DNA of 64,000 nucleotides from Pseudomonadales bacterium (GTDB taxonomy: Bacteria > Pseudomonadota > Gammaproteobacteria > Pseudomonadales > Azotimanducaceae). Shown here one piece after another: positions 58,504-64,000 of this stretch. The DNA lies in the NCBI GenBank assembly GCA_028285415.1, contig JANQPF010000014.1:62001-126000 (forward strand), given 5' to 3'. The translations under genes were made by a program, and so were the position numbers. Within the stretch, counting starts at the first letter, position 1, and each line of letters starts with the position of its first letter. The notes under the pieces were generated by a model. It saw only the letters and a list, made by a program, of their open reading frames with translations, had not been told where the DNA came from and made no database searches.

Positions 58504-59212
58504 TGTGCGTACCCAGGAACTCGGCGAACGCGGTCATGGCAGCATCGCGGGCTGCACCCTCTTTCCAGTCTTCGATGTAAGTGGCATGCGGTGCGGTACT
58601 GGCAACAAGATCCGAAGACGATGCCGGGTGATACAGATCGTTACCCTTAAGGACCAGCAGCGGCGTTTCGACAGTTTGCACAAACTCAGCATCGACGTTG
58701 AAGAGCACTTTGTCGCCGCCGTACATGTTTTCCCGAAAACCCTGCCAATCACCGGCTTCACCCATCGATGCTTTCAGCGGCTCCGCCCAGTCATCAAACA
58801 TCGCGTAAAACGCATCCTGGTTGTCATCTCTTCCGATGGTTTGAAACAAAGTCGCCGACGCAACTCTCTGCGGCGCTGCCTGGATGAGGCCGAGACAGTA
58901 CGGCCCGCCAATGCACATGCCGGCAACGTGAAATCGATCGATGCCAAGGTGATCCATGAGCCCGAGCTGATCCGCGGTGTACGTATGCCAGCCGTCATCG
59001 GCAGAGACGGGTGCGGTGCTTTGCCCCGCGTTGCGCTGGTCCATGGCAATCACGCGGTAACTGCCTTGCAGCTGCTCAATCGGGTTCCAGGGCGTGTTGT
59101 CCCAGAAGCTGATGGCCGAGCGCATACCGCCGGGCGCTATCAACAGCAATGGAAAGCCGCTGCCGCTTTCTTCGTAGTAAATCTGCGCGCCGTTGCGCTC
59201 ATAGGTAGGCAT
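58496..59212 (-). CDS. alpha/beta hydrolase with a Cys nucleophile
   Basis: A protein of 238 residues. PLLLIAPGGMRSAISFWDN holds the oxyanion area. The nucleophile elbow is HVAGMCIGGPYC, with Cys100 where most members have Ser. The acid is in LLVLKGNDLYHPA and a His lies in APHATYIEDW. A Cys at this position is known in dienelactone hydrolases, which open ring lactones made during aromatic breakdown, and this fits the neighbouring oxygenases. It overlaps the nitroreductase and follows the PNPOx-like gene by 20 bases. Confidence 0.8.
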   Translation of the reverse strand: MPTYERNGAQIYYEESGSGFPLLLIAPGGMRSAISFWDNTPWNPIEQLQGSYRVIAMDQRNAGQSTAPVSADDGWHTYTADQLGLMDHLGIDRFHVAGMCIGGPYCLGLIQAAPQRVASATLFQTIGRDDNQDAFYAMFDDWAEPLKASMGEAGDWQGFRENMYGGDKVLFNVDAEFVQTVETPLLVLKGNDLYHPASSSDLVASTAPHATYIEDWKEGAARDAAMTAFAEFLGTHSG

Positions 59213-59232
59213 GCCATTCTCCTCCCGGCTCG

Positions 59233-59808
59233 TTAATCCGTCTGACTGCGCCGTTCCAGCTCGCGTTTGAGACGGACCGTGTCGCTTTCCAGGGGCTCGG
59301 CAAGCTCCGCTGGATCCAGCTCACCCAGGCTGTGCGCGCGCATCTTGGCGCCATCGTACGTAATCCACTTTTCCGGAACGACCTCGAGCACAATCCGCAG
59401 CGGTGAGTCGAGAAACTCCTGGAAGTTCTGCGCCTCCGCGGGTTCCGGACGGAGCGCGCGGGCGAAATCCGGATAAAACCAGTCTTTGGTTTCGCGATCC
59501 TCATGGATGACACACTTGCCTTTGATGGTGACGGTTTTGCCGGGTCCCATGCTCGTCCCCGTGCTGGTCACTACAATCGAAACCTGGGGATTGCGCCGCA
59601 CGGCGCTGATTCGATGCCGGTGCGCCCCCGCCGTCAGCCACACGCGCCCGTCGCGCCAGATGTACGACATGATAACCCCCATCGGCCAGCTGTCCTTAGT
59701 GCACCAGTTGAAGACACATTCGCGCTGTTCGAGCAGCAGTGCCTCCTGATCCTCAGGATTCAATCGGTACACTGAAACCAGTTCGTAGTTGTCGATGTCT
59801 TCCGCCAT
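59233..59808 (-). CDS. pyridoxamine 5'-phosphate oxidase-like flavoprotein
   Basis: A protein of 191 residues from ATG 59808 (the open frame upstream is not coding). The split-barrel pattern is CVFNWCTKDSWPMGVIMSYI, VWLTAGAHRHRISAVRRNPQ and VTIKGKCVIHED, typical of the PNPOx-like family that binds FMN or F420. The substrate is unknown. It lies 17 bases after the SDR gene, in the same operon. Confidence 0.75.
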   Translation of the reverse strand: MAEDIDNYELVSVYRLNPEDQEALLLEQRECVFNWCTKDSWPMGVIMSYIWRDGRVWLTAGAHRHRISAVRRNPQVSIVVTSTGTSMGPGKTVTIKGKCVIHEDRETKDWFYPDFARALRPEPAEAQNFQEFLDSPLRIVLEVVPEKWITYDGAKMRAHSLGELDPAELAEPLESDTVRLKRELERRSQTD

Positions 59809-59825
59809 GCTTTCTCCTGTCTGTA

Positions 59826-60587
59826 TCAGCGCGCGCAATGCCCGCCGTCGATGGTAACGATGGTACCCGTGGTATTGGCCGATCGGGGGCTCGCCAGAAA
59901 CGCCACCATGTCGGCAATGTGCTCCGGCTGACCCGGTGGATAACGCGGATCCCACAGCTCCTGCCAACGTTCGGCATCTCCCCAGCGTTTCTCCGCCATG
60001 CTGCGCTGCAGGGTCTCCAGGCGCTCGGTGACAATTTGACCGGGGTTCACGCCCACGACGCGGATGTTGTCCTTGCGGCTGGTACCGCCAAGGGCCCGGG
60101 TCAACGCCATCAGTGCCGCGTTGCCACCTGCACCTGCGGCATAGCCCGCGCTCGGCCGCTCGCCGCCGGCGCCTATCACGTTGATGATGACACCACCGCG
60201 CCCGCGCATGTGGTCATACACCGCGCGGCACATGTTGATGTAGCCAAACACTTTCAAATCCCACGCCTCACGCCAGGTGGCTTCATCCACGTCTGCGAGG
60301 CTCCCGGCCGGAATGGCGCCGGCGTTGTTGACGAGAATGTCGAGGCCACGCGACGCCTCACAGAGCTCACCAACCTGGAGCGAGTCGCTCAAATCCGCCG
60401 CGGTGGTCGACACCGCCACGTTCGCGTTATCGCGAATCCGCGCCTCGGCAGCCGCAAGATCTTCCGCCGAGCGGGCAACGAGGTGCACGTCGCAGCCTTC
60501 ATCAGCCAGCCGTTCAGCACAGGCCAGGCCAATACCTTTCGAAGCGCCCGTAATCAGAGCGCGTTTTCCCGTAAGCTCGAGATCCAT
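59826..60587 (-). CDS. short-chain dehydrogenase/reductase (SDR)
   Basis: A protein of 253 residues from ATG 60587, with GGGGAGG upstream. The cofactor motif is ALITGASKGIGLACA and NNAGA follows near residue 90. In the active-site region the usual Tyr-xxx-Lys is changed: INVIGAGGERPSAGYAAGAGGNAAL has Tyr but Gly/Ala where Lys would be expected, so catalysis may be altered. The end TTGTIVTIDGGHCA is standard. It heads the minus-strand operon and is divergent from the 2OG oxygenase. A much longer open frame on this strand is a shadow. Confidence 0.8.
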   Translation of the reverse strand: MDLELTGKRALITGASKGIGLACAERLADEGCDVHLVARSAEDLAAAEARIRDNANVAVSTTAADLSDSLQVGELCEASRGLDILVNNAGAIPAGSLADVDEATWREAWDLKVFGYINMCRAVYDHMRGRGGVIINVIGAGGERPSAGYAAGAGGNAALMALTRALGGTSRKDNIRVVGVNPGQIVTERLETLQRSMAEKRWGDAERWQELWDPRYPPGQPEHIADMVAFLASPRSANTTGTIVTIDGGHCAR

Positions 60588-60647
60588 GATGCCTCCCCAA
60601 CCGCTACTGTAGCACTGTTCCCTACCCCGGCGCGGTATAATAGCGTC

Positions 60648-61565
60648 ATGAGTATTCCAATCCTGGACCTGCAGTCGCTGCAGCGTGAAGCCCTGGACAA
60701 GGCCTGCCGGGAATGGGGCTTCTTTGCCCTGCGCGGCCATGACGTCGCCGCCGATCTCGTCGCGTCTGCACTCACCCGGACGCGCGAGTTCTTCAGCACG
60801 CCGCTTGCCGAGAAAAACCACATTCGCCGTTCGGCGTCGAATCCCTGGGGGTTCTACGACGCCGAGCTCACGAAAAACCGGCGGGACTGGAAAGAAATTC
60901 TCGACATTGGTCCGGCGATCAGCACCGCAAGAATGTCCGACGCCCGCACGCAGTGGCCGGCGCTGCCTGGTTTCGAATCGTGTCTGACCGAGTTGCAGAA
61001 CGCCATGCACGCGGTTGCCCTGGAGCTGGTGAGCGCGCTGGGTGAGGCGCTCGGCAGCACGGCGGATCTGCGCGCACCTTTCGTAGAGCATACGAGCTTT
61101 CTCCGCCTCAACTACTACCCCACCTGCCCGGATCCGGCGCCTGCAGACGCAGATTTCACCCCGGCTGAGGGACAGCTTGGCATCAGTCATCACACCGATG
61201 CGGGGGCGGTGACCGTGCTCCTGCAGGATGCGCAGCCCGGCCTGCAGGTCTATCGTGACAACCGCTGGCATCTGGTGGAGCCGTTCGCCGATGCGTTCAT
61301 CATCAACATCGGCGACATTGTCCAGGTGTGGTCGAACGACCGGTACCGGGCACCGCTGCACCGGGTCCTCGCCAACGGCAGCGTGGATCGCATCAGCATT
61401 CCCTACTTTCTGAATCCCGCATACGACTATGACTACGCGCCGCTGACGGACGCGAGCCCCCGCTATCGCCCCATCAACTGGGGTGAGTTTCGTGAGGGCC
61501 GCATGGCCGGTGACTACGCCGACTATGGGCAGGAGATTCAGATCAGCGACTTCGCGCTGGCGTGA
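60648..61565 (+). CDS. 2OG-Fe(II) oxygenase, isopenicillin N synthase-like
   Basis: A protein of 305 residues from ATG 60648. It has the N-terminal DIOX region (IPILDLQSLQREALDKACRE, WGFFALRGH) and the jelly-roll core. The iron ligands are His182 and Asp184 in HHTDAG and His238 in PLHRV; Arg248 in RISIPYF binds 2-oxoglutarate. It would hydroxylate or desaturate a small molecule. It is divergent from the SDR and is followed by the Rieske oxygenase, which suggests a shared catabolic or biosynthetic path. Confidence 0.85.
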   Translation: MSIPILDLQSLQREALDKACREWGFFALRGHDVAADLVASALTRTREFFSTPLAEKNHIRRSASNPWGFYDAELTKNRRDWKEILDIGPAISTARMSDARTQWPALPGFESCLTELQNAMHAVALELVSALGEALGSTADLRAPFVEHTSFLRLNYYPTCPDPAPADADFTPAEGQLGISHHTDAGAVTVLLQDAQPGLQVYRDNRWHLVEPFADAFIINIGDIVQVWSNDRYRAPLHRVLANGSVDRISIPYFLNPAYDYDYAPLTDASPRYRPINWGEFREGRMAGDYADYGQEIQISDFALA

Positions 61566-61625
61566 GGTCTTGCAAACCGTCAGCTTTGACGGTTTCATAC
61601 CCGGACACCTTTTAGCGGACAGGTC

Positions 61626-61841
61626 ATGCCGAGACTGCAACATCCCATGAACGGGGCCATGTACACCGTGCGCGCCGACGGACTGGTCGAAGTGGAGAAC
61701 AACGGACTGACAGGTGTCTTTACCTGGGACGGGCGCCACGACAGTGGGGAGCTGACCTACGCCGACCCGCACATGCTCGTCTGGCTGGCAGGGCCGCAGC
61801 TGCCCGATGCCGCCGACGACGGACGCAAGCACCGCGGCTGA
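61626..61841 (+). CDS. small hypothetical protein before the Rieske gene
   Basis: A protein of 71 residues. It is beta-rich (MYTVRADGLVEVENNGLTGV, FTWDGRHDSGELTYADPHML) and ends basic. No family is recognised. It lies 14 bases before the Rieske oxygenase on the same strand, so it is likely co-translated with it. It may be a small accessory protein. Confidence 0.6.
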   Translation: MPRLQHPMNGAMYTVRADGLVEVENNGLTGVFTWDGRHDSGELTYADPHMLVWLAGPQLPDAADDGRKHRG

Positions 61842-61855
61842 ACCAAGGAACAAAC

Positions 61856-63196
61856 ATGTCAAGCACAGCAGAATCCATCGACCGCTCAGCGGGCATCAGC
61901 TACCAGGAACTCATCAGCCGCGACGTCGTGCCGCCACCGGACGCGCTGACGCTCGAAAGCCCCTACGAGTCCGATCTGACCTCAGTGCCGGTTACGCGCT
62001 ACGCCGATCCGGCCTTCCACGAGCTGGAAATGGAAAAGCTCTGGCCCCGGGTCTGGCAGATGGCGTGCCGCGAGGAAGAGATACCCACGGTCGGCGACTA
62101 CATCGTCTATGAGTTAGGGCGTTTTTCGATTCTCGTCGTGCGCACCAGCGAAGGCATCCGCGCGCACCACAACGTCTGCCGTCACCGCGGCCGACGCTTG
62201 AAAGACTTCGATGGTCACGCGGCCAACTTCATCTGCCCGTTTCACGGCTTCAGCTGGAATCTGGACGGCAGCGCCCGCGGCGTCACTTCCGACTGGGACT
62301 TCCCCCACGTCGATAAAAAGGACTTTGCACTCAGTCCGGTGAAAACGGGAACCTGGGGCGGCTGGGTCTTCGTCAACATGGATATGGACGCGGAACCGCT
62401 CGACGAATTCCTCAAAGACCTCGCAGCACAGTTCGACTACTGGAAGCCCGCGGAGCGTTACGTCGAGGCGCACGTCGGCAAAGTCATGAAGTGCAACTGG
62501 AAAGCCTGCCAGGAAGCGTTCATGGAAGCTTTCCACGTCATCACCACCCATCCGCAGCTCCTGGCGGGGATTGGCGATGAGAATACGCAATATGACGCGT
62601 GGGGAAATCTGTCACGCGCAATCACCCCGAACGCAACGCCGAGCCCCCACATCAAGTGGGACCCGACCGAGCAGGACATGCTCGAGGCGGTATCCATGCG
62701 CGATCTCGACGGCCCGGAGATGCCGGTCCTTCCCGATGGACTGACCGCGCGCGCGGCGATGGCCGCTGGCATGCGCGCCGGCATGCAGCAGATTGTGGGT
62801 GACGACGTGGTGCTTTCCGACGCTGAACTCTCCGACAGCATCTACTACACGCAGTTTCCCAATTTCCACCCCTGGGGTGGCATGAACCGTATCGTTTACC
62901 GGTTCCGCCCGTGGCAGGACCGTCATGACCGCTGCCTCATGGAGTGCTACTACCTGAGCCCGTTCCAGGGTGAACGACCCGATCCGGCACCGCTGCATCT
63001 GCTCGGGGAGGACGAGCCCTGGACCGACGCGCCGGAGCTCGGCATGCTGGCGAAGGTGTTTACCCAGGACACATTCAACCTGCCCCAGGTGCAGAAAGGG
63101 CTCGAGTCCGCCCAGTTCGACGAGGTGGTGTTCGCCAACTACCAGGAAACGAAGCTACGGCATTTCCACGATCTTCTGAGTGAGTGGATCAAGTAG
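61856..63196 (+). CDS. Rieske-type ring-hydroxylating oxygenase, alpha subunit
   Basis: A protein of 446 residues. The Rieske cluster is HNVCRHRGRRL and ICPFHGFSWNL, i.e. Cys108, His110, Cys127 and His130. The catalytic domain has EAFMEAFHVITTHPQL with the Asn/Glu/His ligand area for mononuclear iron. Length fits the alpha subunit; no beta subunit, ferredoxin or reductase gene is nearby. It likely starts the attack on an aromatic or alicyclic compound or a modified amine. The tautomerase-like gene follows after 9 bases. Confidence 0.85.
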   Translation: MSSTAESIDRSAGISYQELISRDVVPPPDALTLESPYESDLTSVPVTRYADPAFHELEMEKLWPRVWQMACREEEIPTVGDYIVYELGRFSILVVRTSEGIRAHHNVCRHRGRRLKDFDGHAANFICPFHGFSWNLDGSARGVTSDWDFPHVDKKDFALSPVKTGTWGGWVFVNMDMDAEPLDEFLKDLAAQFDYWKPAERYVEAHVGKVMKCNWKACQEAFMEAFHVITTHPQLLAGIGDENTQYDAWGNLSRAITPNATPSPHIKWDPTEQDMLEAVSMRDLDGPEMPVLPDGLTARAAMAAGMRAGMQQIVGDDVVLSDAELSDSIYYTQFPNFHPWGGMNRIVYRFRPWQDRHDRCLMECYYLSPFQGERPDPAPLHLLGEDEPWTDAPELGMLAKVFTQDTFNLPQVQKGLESAQFDEVVFANYQETKLRHFHDLLSEWIK

Positions 63197-63205
63197 GCGT
63201 GCGCC

Positions 63206-63562
63206 ATGCCGATCCTCGACATTGAGATTGTCGGCGAGCTCGAGGAGACCCCGGACCTGGCGCAGCGTCTGGCAGACGCTGCGGGTGCGGCGCTGGATTC
63301 GCCCCCGCAGGGTACCTGGATCACGCTGCATCTCGTTGCGGCCGAGCACTACGCAGAGAACGGCGGCGCAACCGAGGGCCCACCCGTCATCGTCAGACTG
63401 CTGCAAGCTGAACCGCTGACAGGTAACGCGCTCGAGACGCAGCTTCGCGCCCTGACGACGTCAATCGCAGAACTGCTGCATCGCCCCGTCGAGAACGTGC
63501 ACATCATTGTCGAGCCACCGGCAGCGGGCCGTGTCTCGTTCGGCGGCAGCCTGCGGAAATGA
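63206..63562 (+). CDS. tautomerase-superfamily-like protein
   Basis: A protein of 118 residues. Pro follows the initiator Met (MPILDIEIVGELEETPDLAQ), as in 4-oxalocrotonate tautomerase and MIF-type proteins in which this Pro is catalytic. It has two beta-alpha-beta halves, with RPVENVHIIVEPPAAGRVSFGG at the end. Such proteins act in aromatic ring-cleavage paths, consistent with the Rieske neighbour. The substrate is unknown. Confidence 0.65.
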   Translation: MPILDIEIVGELEETPDLAQRLADAAGAALDSPPQGTWITLHLVAAEHYAENGGATEGPPVIVRLLQAEPLTGNALETQLRALTTSIAELLHRPVENVHIIVEPPAAGRVSFGGSLRK

Positions 63563-63563
63563 A

Positions 63564-63586
63564 AACGGCGCCGTGCAGGCGCCGTT
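63564..63586 (-). terminator. hairpin between convergent genes
   Basis: Perfect 9-bp stem AACGGCGCC and GGCGCCGTT with a short loop. On the minus strand it is followed by TTTC, so it can end the P450 transcript, and it also stands directly after the tautomerase-like gene. Confidence 0.6.
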
Positions 63587-63604
63587 GGCGAAGCTCAGTT
63601 CGAG

Positions 63605-64000
63605 CTAGATCGGATGCAGCTTCACCGGCAGATGCAGGTAGCCGTTGACGAAGCCGGACGGCGTGCGCACCTCTTTGCCCACAACTTCCACCATGTGGAA
63701 GCGTTTCTGAATCTCCTCCCAGAGAATTCTGAGCTGCATTTCCGCCAGGCGATTACCCATGCAACGGTGCAGGCCGAAACCAAAAGAAAGATGCTGACGC
63801 GCACGCGGGCGGTCGATGATGAATTCGTTCGGCTGATCGATCGCGCGCTCGTCGCGGTTACCCGAGACGTACCACATGCACACCTTGTCGCCTTTCTTCA
63901 TCTGCTGCCCGCGGAACTCGAAGTCCTGCGTCAGCGTACGCCGCATGTGAGCCAGCGGCGTCACCCAGCGAATGATCTCGGAGACCATGTTGGGGATGAC
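63605..64000 (-). CDS. cytochrome P450, C-terminal part (CYP153-like), cut by the window edge
   Basis: The frame runs off the right edge, so only the last 131 residues are seen. It has the PERF-region arginine (SGNRDERAI), and the heme motif [10 protein letters not shown] with the Cys ligand, followed by [15 protein letters not shown]. The latter phrase is typical of CYP153-type alkane and fatty-acid hydroxylases. It would hydroxylate a hydrophobic substrate with electrons from a ferredoxin. It is convergent with the Rieske/tautomerase-like operon. Confidence 0.85.
   Translation of the reverse strand, partial: VIPNMVSEIIRWVTPLAHMRRTLTQDFEFRGQQMKKGDKVCMWYVSGNRDERAIDQPNEFIIDRPRARQHLSFGFGLHRCMGNRLAEMQLRILWEEIQKRFHMVEVVGKEVRTPSGFVNGYLHLPVKLHPI

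Noticed and set aside
59826-61862. A 678-codon open frame on the minus strand and a 608-codon frame on the plus strand (59739-61565) overlapping it
   Set aside because: Only the SDR part (59826-60587) and the 2OG oxygenase part (60648-61565) have family motifs and ribosome sites; the rest is antisense shadow in GC-rich DNA.

Overview
The window joins two kinds of DNA from what looks like a Gammaproteobacterium. Positions 1 to about 34.9 kb are visibly AT-richer, with many orphan genes, regulators, integration and DNA-transfer functions and gene debris. From about 35.4 kb to the end the DNA is GC-rich and tightly packed with ordinary chromosomal genes. The host guess rests on protein types: a PA3496-like acidic protein, a DUF6316-like protein, a SelD fused to an NADH dehydrogenase-like domain, an HAE1-type RND pump and a CYP153-like P450. 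I cannot name a genus.

Island, left part (1-9 kb): a MarR-type regulator, two related SpoIIAA/STAS-like proteins flanking a two-gene module (XRE regulator plus a sensor-like protein with PAS-like repeats), a DUF6316-like protein, a lipoprotein trypsin-fold protease, AlpA- and XRE-type regulators and a DUF2958 protein. Transfer part (9.3-15.8 kb, minus strand): XRE regulator, RuvC-like protein lacking its first catalytic Asp, RadC/JAB protein, two VirD4/TraG-like ATPases, a membrane protein and a Replic_Relax protein. No relaxase and no type IV channel genes are visible, so this looks like a mobilisable element rather than a complete conjugative one. Then comes a two-gene RHS system (16.4-23.3 kb) with a candidate partner gene, followed by an excisionase-like gene, a tRNA-like fragment and a tyrosine integrase (24.8-26.6 kb).

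Island, right part (26.8-34.9 kb): defence-type cargo. It has a TIR-domain gene with a small partner, a decayed second copy of the TIR gene tail, an uncharacterised minus-strand cluster with a HTH gene and a GAF-like protein, and an AAA ATPase fused to a TOPRIM/DUF4435 region. The right edge is marked by four copies of a 20-bp sequence matching a tRNA-Ser-type 3' end, each followed by hairpins (34.89-35.35 kb). I infer that the matching tRNA gene and left edge lie outside the window.

Chromosome (35.4-64 kb): two small membrane proteins and a second, GC-rich copy of the XRE/PAS-like module; a PLP-dependent decarboxylase; an M48 protease; a MetX-type acyltransferase; DsbA-like and SelD fusion genes; a sulfur pair (MBL-fold hydrolase plus YeiH-type exporter) divergent from an Lrp regulator; an amidohydrolase; an RND adaptor and pump followed by two HCCA isomerase-like proteins; and an enzyme-rich tail (cyclophilin, nitroreductase, alpha/beta hydrolase, PNPOx-like, SDR, 2OG-Fe(II) oxygenase, Rieske oxygenase, tautomerase-like protein, P450) that suggests oxidative breakdown of aromatic, alicyclic or lipid-like compounds.

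The best candidate for an undescribed system is the XRE/PAS-like gene pair, present both inside the island and just outside its right end, with the flanking SpoIIAA-like pair. The second is the TIR/partner locus and its decayed relative.
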